A DNA stretch of 58,830 bases, from assembly GCA_002364615.1 (NCBI GenBank), contig DEYP01000010.1:1-58830 (forward strand), given 5' to 3'. Source of the DNA: Arsukibacterium sp. UBA3155 (GTDB lineage: Bacteria; Pseudomonadota; Gammaproteobacteria; Enterobacterales; Alteromonadaceae). The notes beneath the pieces were generated by a model, which did not search any database, was not told where the DNA came from, and saw only the letters and a program-made list of their open reading frames with translations. The stretch's first letter is position 1. Each line of letters starts with the position of its first letter. This document shows, in pieces, positions 33,801 through 43,887 of this stretch. Position numbers and translations under genes: made by a program.

Positions 33801-34788
33801 GCTGTATGTTAAGATCTGGCCACTGAGTCTGACCGTCAGACAACGCTAACGAGCCAGAGTACAAGGACCAGCCATCTGTTGTCGGGTGCCATAATAACTG
33901 GCCCGGACCCAATTTTAACAGCTTAGGCTGGCCGTCATGTTGCCAGCTTAAGCTGTTATCAGCCAGTTCAATCTGGAAGCGCTGCAAATCGCCGTCATCA
34001 ACCCGTCCCCATGCCTGAAAATTGATATCCGCCTGATCCAGCCGGCCAGCTTCGGGCAATGCTTGCTTAAACCAGGGTAAAATATCCAGTTCGCGACTTT
34101 CCAGAAATATCTGGCCAAATGCTTTATCTAAACTCGGCCCGTACAAATCGATAATAAACGACAAGGTATTGCCGGTAATATCCGCAACGGCCAGCTGTCC
34201 TATACCCTGATGGTGTTCACCCTCATTCCGCCAGTCCAGCTTATCTACCGAGATAACAATATCGTCGCTGCCGGTGGCCGTTAAGATGAGTTCACTGTCC
34301 AGCAGAGTAAAATGATTAAGTTGCCGAAAAAACAAGTGCTCCAGCGCTGTTATTGCCGGGGCGGTATCCAATGGCTGATTACCCTGAGGACGGCTCAGCA
34401 ATTTACTGCTTGGCACCGCATAACGAAGACCGCTGAGTTCAAAATGCTCAGCCCGAAGCTGCATGCTGCGCAAACTTTGCCAGAAATTAAAACGAACCCG
34501 GGTTTGCTTTATCTGCAGCTGCAATTCCTGTTGCGAATTGCCTAATTGCATTTCGTTCAGCACCATGGCCGGGCCAAGTTTTTGCCAGCCGGCGCTAATT
34601 TCCGCTATCTGAACTGAGGTTCCAAGCTGGCTGGCCAGCAAGTTTTCCAGATGATGTTTGTAACTATCGGCATAAGGCAGGGCTAAGCGCAACACGGATA
34701 CTAAAGTAGCAAGCAGCACCAGGCCTATGGCCAGCAATAGCCAGATTTTATGTAAACAATAAAAGCAGACCCTCGTTGCTTTTTGCAC
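30877..34788 (-). CDS. yhdP: YhdP, AsmA-like envelope protein for phospholipid transport
   Basis: A 1303-residue protein with one N-terminal membrane helix (about 14-36) and a long periplasmic beta-rich body (DUF3971 and AsmA-like C-terminus). E. coli YhdP is 1266 residues and, with TamB and YdbH, forms a bridge that carries phospholipids from inner to outer membrane. C-terminal landmarks are LGQLLNEFQL, LFSIFSLDSLVRKLRLDF and YQMSFSPKVTSSLP. A pair of cysteines (LKCKDCSVG) stands near residue 1018. Its ATG overlaps the rng stop by one base, and its 3' end overlaps the nit gene. Confidence 0.93.
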   Translation of the reverse strand: MQKATRVCFYCLHKIWLLLAIGLVLLATLVSVLRLALPYADSYKHHLENLLASQLGTSVQIAEISAGWQKLGPAMVLNEMQLGNSQQELQLQIKQTRVRFNFWQSLRSMQLRAEHFELSGLRYAVPSSKLLSRPQGNQPLDTAPAITALEHLFFRQLNHFTLLDSELILTATGSDDIVISVDKLDWRNEGEHHQGIGQLAVADITGNTLSFIIDLYGPSLDKAFGQIFLESRELDILPWFKQALPEAGRLDQADINFQAWGRVDDGDLQRFQIELADNSLSWQHDGQPKLLKLGPGQLLWHPTTDGWSLYSGSLALSDGQTQWPDLNIQLHRQAAGWHGQLQQLKLDALAPLSQLLSEEVPQLARLTTTELLGELRFAQWQFQGHDNWQLQGQLSNLSKINSTDLPGVSALDGTFWASPGAAGITLRGQQNELRWDTMFSAPISYQQLELELLARQSRDGIWQIQVPSLQLQSADFSLNAAMQWRLAEQPELSLFAAVTDASAADIGRYLPLRYMPEQVRDYLTEAIVDGQVSQANVLWQGTPALYPFAEGQGVFQVGAEVSDASFVFNPEWPALEQLSSHLWFENAAMQISSDKATIGGVTLQGRVQATIPDLLDAEFLNIEIDSAMQLSEATGLINASPLAANLGKVLQQLAPSGPAQANIELQLGLREPTVQASGNLALQKISLDLTAPQLAVRQLSGLVKFNDAQVTAQGLTFQWRELPVTATIDGQQQGDNYLFTLNADARNASSKVVQALWPAATTLASGVLDWQLALALDLQQDNFSYRSELNADLTKTGLALPEPYKKAAASAAKLTVNAQGDSQQGLLSANYADNLYFTAELDHRAARVARANLSLGQLNAGINGPDFTIDIELERAQLLPWQQLLTEQLLSAEQDQNGVMPALSRVRGSIAYLRLVAGTALQNTVFELEPGQDAWQLRLHGTEIASRWSFSHDWQQQGLQVEMDYLHLPLPAPIRPDTGEDEAVDASTDLASASRIKTEEILPQLQDSLLSMVPLTLKCKDCSVGNYRFGQLEMAAAGQGDHWQLSTFNSRYKKNELVMQGRWVPDQQLGVTTLSGRFQSANLGQLLNEFQLTTGISGSRAEMNFNLNWPAAPNQFDLASLNGQVQFNLGEGALTEVSDQGARLFSIFSLDSLVRKLRLDFRDVFSKGFFYNKMSGELAIHKGVVQTSDTTIDGVPGNLAIQGYADLVSNKLDYQMSFSPKVTSSLPVIIAWMVNPATGLAALALDEVFQSAEVISRINFTVTGTLAKPVVTEVNRHSTEVPVPVRIAKPEPAPDAEEQPRGD

Positions 34789-36254
34789 TACATCATCACC
34801 ACATCAAATTGCTCCTGGGTGTACATGGGCTCACCATAAATGGTGATTTGTTTGCCAATAAATACCTGTAGTTCTGCCAGGCTATGAAATTCGTCGGTGG
34901 TTAGAGCATCTTTCACTACCGGCGATACGTACACGGCAAATTTATCTGCCGCATAGGCCCGGTTAACCCGGACGATTTCCCGCAAAATTTCAAAACATAC
35001 GGTTTCGACCGTTTTCAATGTGCCACGACCCTTACATACCGGACATTCTGAGCATAAAATATGTTCCAGGCTTTCACGGGTGCGTTTACGGGTCATCTCT
35101 ACCAGACCCAAAGCTGAAAACCCATGAATGTTAGTTTTTGCCCGGTCACGGGCCAGTGCCAACTCCAGACTATGGTAGACACGGCGTTGATGCTCGGTAC
35201 TTTGCATATCAATAAAATCGATAATAATAATACCGCCAAGGTTTCGTAATCTTAGCTGGCGGGCTATAGCCTGCGTTGCTTCGGTGTTGGTATTAAATAT
35301 AGTCTCTTCCAGATTACGATGGCCAACAAAAGCACCGGTGTTAACGTCAATCGTGGTCATCGCTTCGGTTTGATCAATGATCAGATAACCGCCGCTTTTC
35401 AGGGGGACCTTTCGTTCCAGTGCCCGCTGAATTTCATTTTCGACATCGAACATATCGAAAATAGGTCGCTCTCCGGGGTAATATTCCAGCAGCGGCGAAA
35501 TATGCGGCATAAACTCTTCACAAAAAGCGGTAAGTTGCTGGTAGGTAATTTTAGAGTCTATGCGTACCCGTTCCAGTTCACTGCCAACAAAATCTCGTAA
35601 TATCCGGTAACAAAGGGTAAGGTCTTCATAAACCACGCCCTCTTTGCGGGTTTTTTGCTTACGCTTAACAATTTTACTCCAGAGTTTCTTCAAAAACCTG
35701 GCGTCCTGCACCAGTTCTTCAGCCCCGGCGCCTTCTGCCGCAGTGCGAACAATAAAACCGCCACTGTCATCCAGGCAATCACTGACAATATCTTTTAAGC
35801 GTTTACGCTCCTCTTCTGTTTCTAAGCGCTGGGAGACACCAACATGATTGGAGTCGGGCATAAACACCAGATAACGGGATGGCAGCGTAATATCGGTGGT
35901 TAAGCGGGCGCCTTTGGTACCCAGAGGATCTTTTACTACCTGTACCAGTAAATGCTGACCTTCCCGCACTAACACCCTGATATCTTTACTCACCGCCGGC
36001 TTGCTGTCCTGCTCGGTACTCTCATTATGCTGGACAATGTCAGAGGCATGTAAAAAAGCAGCTTTATCCAGGCCTATATCGACAAATGCAGCCTGCATGC
36101 CAGGCAACACCCGGCTCACTTTACCAACGTAAATATTACCTACCAGGCCCAGTTTTGCCTGACGTTCAATGTGCAATTCCTGCAGCACACCATTTTCAAT
36201 CAGTGCCACCCGGGTTTCAGTGGGCGTAACGTTTAACAGTAGTTCTGCACTCAT
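34788..36254 (-). CDS. rng: Ribonuclease G
   Basis: A 488-residue RNase E/G family endonuclease that trims the 5' end of 16S rRNA and turns over some mRNAs. The S1 RNA-binding domain is at about 38-125 (GNIYVGKVSRVLPGMQAAFVDIG). The catalytic Asp pair is in TIDVNTGAF and IIIIDFIDM. The Zn-link is CSECPVCKGRGT. It lacks the long C-terminal scaffold of RNase E. The maf-rng overlap is 4 bp, and the order mreBCD-maf-rng-yhdP is widely conserved. Confidence 0.96.
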   Translation of the reverse strand: MSAELLLNVTPTETRVALIENGVLQELHIERQAKLGLVGNIYVGKVSRVLPGMQAAFVDIGLDKAAFLHASDIVQHNESTEQDSKPAVSKDIRVLVREGQHLLVQVVKDPLGTKGARLTTDITLPSRYLVFMPDSNHVGVSQRLETEEERKRLKDIVSDCLDDSGGFIVRTAAEGAGAEELVQDARFLKKLWSKIVKRKQKTRKEGVVYEDLTLCYRILRDFVGSELERVRIDSKITYQQLTAFCEEFMPHISPLLEYYPGERPIFDMFDVENEIQRALERKVPLKSGGYLIIDQTEAMTTIDVNTGAFVGHRNLEETIFNTNTEATQAIARQLRLRNLGGIIIIDFIDMQSTEHQRRVYHSLELALARDRAKTNIHGFSALGLVEMTRKRTRESLEHILCSECPVCKGRGTLKTVETVCFEILREIVRVNRAYAADKFAVYVSPVVKDALTTDEFHSLAELQVFIGKQITIYGEPMYTQEQFDVVMM

Positions 36255-36823
36255 GCCTGCTCCTGCCAGTTACGTAATAAAAGATCGGTTTCGCATAAGG
36301 GTAACCCCACAACGGCACTGTAACTGCCACTTATGTGGCGGACAAAACGACCGCCCTGGCCCTGGATACCATAGCCACCGGCTTTGTCACAGGGCTCACC
36401 GGTTTGCCAGTAAGCAGCAACATCAGCAGCGCTCAGCTGGCGGAAACACACCTCAGTACTGACCAAGCAGTCACTGCTGTTGTTCTTTCCTACCAGCGCC
36501 ACTGCCGTCATAACCTGATGACAACGCCCTGACAGCAGTTGCATCATCCGGGTAAAATCTGCCTGATCAACCGGCTTACCCAATATATGCTGATCGACAA
36601 CCACGATGGTATCGGCACCCAATACCGGCAGCGCAAACTGCAGTTGCAACGCGCCGGCCATAGCCTTAGCGTAAGCAAGTCTGGAAACGTAATGCTGCGG
36701 GCTTTCATTGCCGTGCAGGCTTTCATCAACATCCACTTTTACCAGAGAAAACGGTACGGCGATTTGCTGCAGTAGTTCACGACGCCGGGGCGAAGCTGAT
36801 GCAAGAGCGATTTCTGGATACAT
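36251..36823 (-). CDS. maf: Maf-family nucleotide pyrophosphatase (YhdE-type)
   Basis: A 190-residue Maf protein that hydrolyses dTTP/UTP or modified nucleotides to monophosphates. Motifs: LASASPRRRELLQQI at the start, the Asp of VLGADTIVV, ILGKP, and DKAGGYGIQGQGG. It overlaps rng by 4 bp and stands 33 bp behind mreD. Confidence 0.95.
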   Translation of the reverse strand: MYPEIALASASPRRRELLQQIAVPFSLVKVDVDESLHGNESPQHYVSRLAYAKAMAGALQLQFALPVLGADTIVVVDQHILGKPVDQADFTRMMQLLSGRCHQVMTAVALVGKNNSSDCLVSTEVCFRQLSAADVAAYWQTGEPCDKAGGYGIQGQGGRFVRHISGSYSAVVGLPLCETDLLLRNWQEQA

Positions 36824-36856
36824 GTTTTAAGGGTCTTAATGGTATTGAAGTATAAA

Positions 36857-37339
36857 TTACTGGATTTTAAAGCGCCGGCGATAGCGCCTTAACAGCCAGA
36901 ACAACCAGGGCCAGACCAACATACCGGTTAATACCGGCCATAAATAAGCTGGTAAAAAATAGACACCGGTTAAAAAATGGCTGAGCCAGAATAGCAGCAA
37001 ATGGTACAGCGCTAAAAACAGACCTAACAGTAAGGCTTGCTGGATCACCGAAAAGTTCCGGATTTTTAAATGATTAACCGCGACAATAAAGGTGACAACC
37101 GAGAATGCCAATGCATTAACCCCAAGCACGGTACCTACCAATACGTCGGTCAGAAACCCCAGCACAAACGCAGTAAGAATATTTACCCGCCCTGGTAACG
37201 CCAGGGTCCAGTACATCACGACCAGCAATGCCCAGTCTGGCCGGAATAATTTAACCTGTTGGGGCATTGGCATTACGGTTAACAACAAGGCGACCAGCAG
37301 TGACAAATAAATAAAACCGAGACCATTGCTTCTGCGCAT
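36857..37339 (-). CDS. mreD: MreD, rod-shape membrane protein
   Basis: A 160-residue integral membrane protein with about five helices, part of the elongasome with MreB, MreC, RodA and PBP2. The start LGFIYLSLLVALLLTVMP and the pattern PDWALLVVMYW are typical. It overlaps mreC by one base. Confidence 0.93.
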   Translation of the reverse strand: MRRSNGLGFIYLSLLVALLLTVMPMPQQVKLFRPDWALLVVMYWTLALPGRVNILTAFVLGFLTDVLVGTVLGVNALAFSVVTFIVAVNHLKIRNFSVIQQALLLGLFLALYHLLLFWLSHFLTGVYFLPAYLWPVLTGMLVWPWLFWLLRRYRRRFKIQ

Positions 37340-38196
37340 CAGTTCGGGTCCTCCTGCTCAAACAAATTGTCTAGCTCGGCGCCCGGCCATAGCAGCAACA
37401 CATGGCGGATCCGATCGAGCTGGGCATAAGGTTTCGCATACACAGTCATAAAAGGCTGACTTTCATCTGTTTGTACCCGGGTAACCTCTGCCACCGGATA
37501 CCCCTCCGGAAACAAACCATCCAGTCCCGAGGTCAGTAAGCGGTCGCCAACCCGGATATCCGCACTTTGCGGTAAGTGTATCACTCGCAGTAAATCCCAT
37601 TGCCCCAGCCCCTCGGCTACAGTGCGGATGCCGGTTCGTTCAGCACGGACTGAAATAGCATGGGTGTTATCTGAAATAAGCAAGGCCCGGCTGCTGGTAG
37701 GGCCAACACTGACGACCTGGCCTACTACGCCACTTTCATCAATCAGCGGCTGATGCACAGTCACGCCATCATTCTTGCCCTTATTTAGTACCACCTGATG
37801 GCTAAAAGGATGGCTGTATACTGCCAGTATTTCCGCTACCAGGCGCTGCCCATCCGTCAGTGGCGCAGAGCCGAGTAAGGCACGAAGTTTGGTATTTTCC
37901 TGCTGCAAATAGCCTAACAACTGCAACTGGCCATTCTGGCGCAGCAGTGTTTCTTTTAAGCGGGCATTTTCATCCAGCAGGCGCTGGTGCGACATAAACT
38001 GCTCACTCGCACCGGAAAGCAGCGTTTCAGGCAGACTGGCAATATAAAACAACGGACTGACAGCAGAGGTAAGAAAACTGCGAAGCTGGGTAGAACGCTC
38101 AGTATAGCGATCTACCACCATTAACCCGACACTACAAAGCACCGCCAGCAACAGTCGTAGTCCGAGCAACGGGCCCCGGCTGAAAATGGCGTTCAT
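37339..38196 (-). CDS. mreC: MreC, rod-shape periplasmic protein
   Basis: A 285-residue protein with one N-terminal membrane helix (about 12-28), a coiled coil (about 70-105: LLDENARLKETLLRQNGQL) and the two-barrel periplasmic domain (about 115-270; VVLNKGKNDGV and GVVGQVVSVGP). It links MreB to cell-wall synthesis. The gap to mreB is 27 bp. Confidence 0.94.
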   Translation of the reverse strand: MNAIFSRGPLLGLRLLLAVLCSVGLMVVDRYTERSTQLRSFLTSAVSPLFYIASLPETLLSGASEQFMSHQRLLDENARLKETLLRQNGQLQLLGYLQQENTKLRALLGSAPLTDGQRLVAEILAVYSHPFSHQVVLNKGKNDGVTVHQPLIDESGVVGQVVSVGPTSSRALLISDNTHAISVRAERTGIRTVAEGLGQWDLLRVIHLPQSADIRVGDRLLTSGLDGLFPEGYPVAEVTRVQTDESQPFMTVYAKPYAQLDRIRHVLLLWPGAELDNLFEQEDPN

Positions 38197-38223
38197 AACA
38201 ACACTATTGTAGTAAGCGCACTA

Positions 38224-39369
<1,146 letters not shown>

Positions 39370-39448
39370 CTAAGTAAGTCTATGCCAAGAAAATAGCCTT
39401 TTATGACATTTTTCAGAAATTAATCAGGGTTATTGCGCAGTTTATCAG

Positions 39449-39502
39449 AGTAGCCAGTACTTACTTAGTTCAGCTGTTCCAACTGAGTAAGTACTGGCTA
39501 CT
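39449..39502. repeat. Long inverted repeat between mshQ and mreB
   Basis: Two 22-base arms (39449-39470 and 39481-39502) are complementary except for one position, with a ten-base loop CAGCTGTTCC. The outer bases read AGTAGCCAGTACTTACT. No T run follows on either strand, so it is not a classic intrinsic terminator. It lies just past the mshQ stop and may still end or protect the MSHA transcript. Confidence 0.75.
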
Positions 39503-39511
39503 ACCTGAATG

Positions 39512-42500
39512 CTAGAAACGCTCCCGCCAGTAAATTTGCCGCGGGTTACCACGGTAACGGCCAAACATAAACTCAGCAACGGGCGAGTTATTATAGCTAC
39601 CATCGTCATTCCAGTCATATTGCAGCCAAACCGGTACCTGATAAGTTGCCTCTACCGTACCTGACGCGGCAGGAGCCAGCAGCAACAGCCCGCCTGGCGG
39701 AGTCTTACCGCTACTTATCGTTGCGGCATTGGCCGAAGCGGTAGTAAGACTGTTACTCAGACTAAGGTTAGCTGCATTGATAGCACTGCAATTGTCAGCG
39801 GCGTTCGTCACAAAGCGACTGCCATCCCAGTATTCTGCCGTTAAGCTAACCGGCAAATCATCAAATTCCGGGCCAAAGCCATTGGCCATTTGCAACCGGC
39901 CGTAACGGATATCGGTCAGCATCAGAGCGGCTGCATTACAGCTATTGTCACTGGCACAGGCAATATTGCCGGTATTGGTATCAGGGCTGGCGACCAGGCT
40001 GCCATCATCATCGACCACGTTTAAGGCGATGCTTAACGTTAAGAATGGGCCGTCGGTAGCACCACTTAGCTGGCGATTTAGCGTTAATTCAGTGGTACTG
40101 AACGTTTGCTGGCCCAAGGCCCAGCTGGCAAAACCACTGCTGGTTAATCTGTTGGTTAAGTCTGTGCCATTGTCGGCATTTTCAGCCTGGAGCAATAGCG
40201 AGCTGTTCGCAAAAGCACCAAAGTAATTGCGGGTTCGCTGGCCCAGGGTATTACGAGCCGTTAAAGTAAAGCCCAGCGCAAAAGGTTGTTGCAAATAACT
40301 GAAACTACCGCAAGCTGCACTGCTACTGATATCACTAACGGCAAAATCGGCTGGCACAAAACGGCCGCTAGCCTGGCCACTGGCTTCCGGCACCGGACTG
40401 GTCATGCTTAGATAATTTATCGGCGCAGTATTAAACCTGAATACCCCTACTTCTGTGACGCTTTGCTGCACCAGGGTTTGGCCATTGACGGCGCGCTGGT
40501 GTGTATAATTTACCAGGCCCACTGTGCCGGGCTCGCCGGCAGGTGCCAGCAGCGTATGGCTAAGGGCAATAGTATTCTGTTGAAAATTCGGGGTTACCGG
40601 GTTACTACAGATATCAGTGCTGGCGTCCTGCCAGGCATGAGCGCTTATGGTAAGCGGAAAGGTCTCGCCGGCGCGTTTAAATACCGGGCAACTGGCATCG
40701 GCGGCCAGACAATGGCCATCATTTTTAATACATAAACCAGCCGGACGGCGGATAAACTGATCCGAACCGTTGAGAACAAGACCCGCGTCGTCGTTGGCAG
40801 CGTTACCGGTATAACGGGCATTTAACTGCACTTGCCCGGCATCAGCATAGTTAACGTTAATCAGTGCTTCACCATTGCCGTCAAAGTTTAATGGCAGCAC
40901 AGTGCTAGTGGCTGTTTGACCGATGTTGTTAGCATTAACCTGTACCGGTATTGACACCGGCCGGCTAGCCGCATCGGGGTTAATATAATTGCTCCAGAAA
41001 TTGACATTGCGGCTGACATTGGCAAATTGCGGTACACATTGCTGGCTGACATCACTTTGCCGCACGGCCGCCACCGTGATATTGGTATCAGGCTGGTTAG
41101 CAATACCATCAGGCACATTGAACACCAGCCCGGCGCTGGCAAAGTTAATATTGCAGGCTGCGGTGCTCAATGCGCTGGCACCGGCGCGGCATAAGGTCTG
41201 ACTTAGCGGCCGGGTAGCGGGTACCGAACCGCTGATGCCAATCAAAGTGCTGCCGGCGACATTTCGGCGTAAATCAACGGTCGTCGTGCCACCGCTAAAA
41301 TTAAGCACATTGCCCCCGACCCAACCGCCGTTCGTGACGGTAGCCGGACTTAAGGTTGCTCTGACCGGATCGGTGATCAGCTGATTGCAACTGGCATTGG
41401 CACAGGCCCTTACCGTTAAAGTTTCTGGCTTGCAGGTTAGTGCCTGTCCACTGTAATCAAATTCAAAATGGTCTATTTGCCGGCCTACCGGCGTGGAGCG
41501 CAGCGCACAAATACTCAGATTATCCAGCTCATGAATGTTAGTTGAGCCACCGGTTGAACCTGTTAGTGATAAAAAGAAATTCTCAGGTACGGCTGCCTGA
41601 CCGGGCTCGGTGCGGGCGTTAAATGGTGCTATTAGCGTGATAAAGCCAGTACCATGATTGCGTTCAACCGATACCATGGTGGTACCCGGCGTTCGGGAGT
41701 CAACGGTAAAACGGTAACGGTGCGGGCTGGTCTCATTGCCATCAACTCTGGGATTGAGGCAGCCGCCGGCAGGGTTAGTGGCACCATTATTACAGGTACC
41801 TCGCAGATAGCGATAACCCGTAGTTCCCTCACCAGAGCCTCTTACCACCACGCTTTGCTGGCGCCGCCCCTTGCTGGCAGCGCCGCCCTCATTAGAAAAA
41901 TTACCAAATTCGTCCAGGCCAAAGCCTAGCCAGCCACCAGCGAACCCCGGAATACCCGGTTTAAAACCATAGCCGAGCGGGCCACCAAAACTGCCGGGTT
42001 GTGGCGTGACAGTGGCATCAGACAGCACTACCGCCAGACCATCTGCACCACTACCACCATAAGCCCGGTAATCAAATTCAACAATAACCAGGTTATCTGC
42101 CGCTGGATAAAGCCGCTGATACGTCGCAGAGGTCGCCTGGTTTGCTACCGCCTGGGTCATTCGTAGCCGACCATTGACCACCTGCGGGGTAAAACTCCCG
42201 TTACTGCGGGCGGTAACCCAGGTATCACTTAAGGCCGCATCGCTAAAGGTGTCGGCCAGACACGCCAAGCATGTATCAGCTCGGTTGTTACCGTCGTAAT
42301 TCAGACCATCACGTTGTGAAGTGTAAATTTGGTTTATTTCACTACCGTTGAGTTTATTCTGGTAGAACAAGACTTCGTCCATACGGCCGGTAAATGTATC
42401 GGAAAAACTATTGGCAGCCTGCCACCATACGCCGAGTGCCATCCGGCTTACTTCCATATTGCCACTTTGTGCGGTAGTACATCCCACCAGAGCCGCATTC

Positions 42501-43474
42501 AAATAAAGACATATTTCCTCGCCGCTGCGGGTAAACACCACGTGCTGCCAGGTGTTTACCGCTACGGTTGGTGGACTAGCAGTAAAGCTATGATAAACCC
42601 CCTTTATAGCAGTACGTATAGTATTCTCCGGGCTAAGATAGAGCTCAAATTCGTTGTTTCTGACGTTATTAGACGCTGAAATAAGTTCCCGAAATCCAGA
42701 TGCGCTTTCCGGATAGATCCATAACGACAGTGAAAAGTTGTTCTGGGCATTCAGCAGGGCAGCTGGCAGCTCGGCCCGGCTATTAGTATTACCATTGAAT
42801 CGCACAGCCTGATTAACTACCCCAACTGCGCGGGTTAAGTTTAAGCCAGCAGCAGGATAATTACCGGTTAACTCTGTCAGGACACTATTGCTCTCATCAA
42901 AACATTGATCCAGGGGATAATGCGCCATTAGAACAGCAGGGGGTACAACCGCATCACATACTACGCCACCTCGTAACTGAGAAATGGCGCTGGACCGGTA
43001 GTTTACTGAACCACCGAAATTGGAGACTGCACCTTTAGCCGCCACTGCGCCATTAACCAGCGCGTTGTTGTTAAGCTGAACCGCGCCACCGACCAACACA
43101 AAACCATTAATAATTGCGTTATTGTTGATAGTAAGATTGCCACTTACCACTAAAATAAAATTTTCTGGCGGGCCGCCGGAATTAAGTACGCTGTTATTAC
43201 CAATGGTCAGGTTGCCATTAACGAATACGCGGCTGGTTGCGCCCGAAGTTGTCCGGATCGTATTATTGTTAATAACGTAATTGTCACTGGTATCGTAATA
43301 GTAGTCAATTGCTGCCAGCGGTTCAGGGAAACTAGGATTAGGGGTCGCCGGAAAAGGAATGCTAGTCGGTACCGCGCTGTTACTGCGAATGGCAGATGTC
43401 CATATATCGCTGCAATTAATTGCCTGAGCCTGCATGCTTATCAGTAATAAAATACTAAAAAATATCCGCCTCAT
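39512..43474 (-). CDS. mshQ: MshQ, giant MSHA-locus surface protein
   Basis: A 1320-residue secreted protein with a signal peptide ending MQAQA. Domains in order: a short-repeat beta-solenoid-like region (about 55-165; repeated NGNLTIGNNS / SGNLTINNNA / GGAVQLNNNA), a LamG/concanavalin fold (about 185-390), an L-type-lectin-like region (about 400-650; DTFSDAALSDTW, GADGLAVVLSD, GGWLGFGLDEFGNFSNEGG), and a long C-terminal DUF6701-type region (about 660-1320) with many paired cysteines. Lectin folds and the place at the end of a pilus operon suggest a tip adhesin or surface anchor; this is inference. The start overlaps the mshP stop (ATGA). Confidence 0.88.
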   Translation of the reverse strand: MRRIFFSILLLISMQAQAINCSDIWTSAIRSNSAVPTSIPFPATPNPSFPEPLAAIDYYYDTSDNYVINNNTIRTTSGATSRVFVNGNLTIGNNSVLNSGGPPENFILVVSGNLTINNNAIINGFVLVGGAVQLNNNALVNGAVAAKGAVSNFGGSVNYRSSAISQLRGGVVCDAVVPPAVLMAHYPLDQCFDESNSVLTELTGNYPAAGLNLTRAVGVVNQAVRFNGNTNSRAELPAALLNAQNNFSLSLWIYPESASGFRELISASNNVRNNEFELYLSPENTIRTAIKGVYHSFTASPPTVAVNTWQHVVFTRSGEEICLYLNAALVGCTTAQSGNMEVSRMALGVWWQAANSFSDTFTGRMDEVLFYQNKLNGSEINQIYTSQRDGLNYDGNNRADTCLACLADTFSDAALSDTWVTARSNGSFTPQVVNGRLRMTQAVANQATSATYQRLYPAADNLVIVEFDYRAYGGSGADGLAVVLSDATVTPQPGSFGGPLGYGFKPGIPGFAGGWLGFGLDEFGNFSNEGGAASKGRRQQSVVVRGSGEGTTGYRYLRGTCNNGATNPAGGCLNPRVDGNETSPHRYRFTVDSRTPGTTMVSVERNHGTGFITLIAPFNARTEPGQAAVPENFFLSLTGSTGGSTNIHELDNLSICALRSTPVGRQIDHFEFDYSGQALTCKPETLTVRACANASCNQLITDPVRATLSPATVTNGGWVGGNVLNFSGGTTTVDLRRNVAGSTLIGISGSVPATRPLSQTLCRAGASALSTAACNINFASAGLVFNVPDGIANQPDTNITVAAVRQSDVSQQCVPQFANVSRNVNFWSNYINPDAASRPVSIPVQVNANNIGQTATSTVLPLNFDGNGEALINVNYADAGQVQLNARYTGNAANDDAGLVLNGSDQFIRRPAGLCIKNDGHCLAADASCPVFKRAGETFPLTISAHAWQDASTDICSNPVTPNFQQNTIALSHTLLAPAGEPGTVGLVNYTHQRAVNGQTLVQQSVTEVGVFRFNTAPINYLSMTSPVPEASGQASGRFVPADFAVSDISSSAACGSFSYLQQPFALGFTLTARNTLGQRTRNYFGAFANSSLLLQAENADNGTDLTNRLTSSGFASWALGQQTFSTTELTLNRQLSGATDGPFLTLSIALNVVDDDGSLVASPDTNTGNIACASDNSCNAAALMLTDIRYGRLQMANGFGPEFDDLPVSLTAEYWDGSRFVTNAADNCSAINAANLSLSNSLTTASANAATISSGKTPPGGLLLLAPAASGTVEATYQVPVWLQYDWNDDGSYNNSPVAEFMFGRYRGNPRQIYWRERF

Positions 43475-43887
43475 TGCCTTACCTCCAGCACTATACTGCG
43501 ACTGGTAATAAATTCATTAGCATTACAACTGGCGCTGCTTTGCAATTGATAAAGCTGGCTAAGCTGCTCGCTGGCAACCGCCTGAGCGCTGCACTGCACC
43601 TGCGCCTGACAGCCGGTTAAACCGGCAGTACTGAAATTAAATGTCCAGTTTGTGCAGTTGCTGGCGCCGGTACGGGGGAAAAGCTCCGTCAATGCCAGCT
43701 CCATGCCACTTTGCGCAGCAAATAAGGCGCGGGTGCCTTGCACTTCATACACGACGCTGTCGCTGCTACTTAACAAAATACGTGACAACGCCAGCACGAT
43801 GGCCAGCATCACCACAATAATAAACACCGCGACAACTAAAGCACTGCCTCGTTGCGATGTTTTGCTAAGCGCCTGTTTAAGGAACAT
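43471..43887 (-). CDS. mshP: MshP, MSHA minor pilus-assembly protein
   Basis: A short protein with one N-terminal hydrophobic helix (SALVVAVFIIVVMLAIVLALS), as in PilX-like minor pilins, and a Cys-containing C-terminal part. The ATG at 43887 is preferred over 43941: it begins just before the QRGSALVVAV segment, and the overlap with mshO falls to 11 bp. The family is short and weakly conserved; its role in pilus assembly is inferred from position. Confidence 0.85.
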   Translation of the reverse strand: MFLKQALSKTSQRGSALVVAVFIIVVMLAIVLALSRILLSSSDSVVYEVQGTRALFAAQSGMELALTELFPRTGASNCTNWTFNFSTAGLTGCQAQVQCSAQAVASEQLSQLYQLQSSASCNANEFITSRSIVLEVRQ

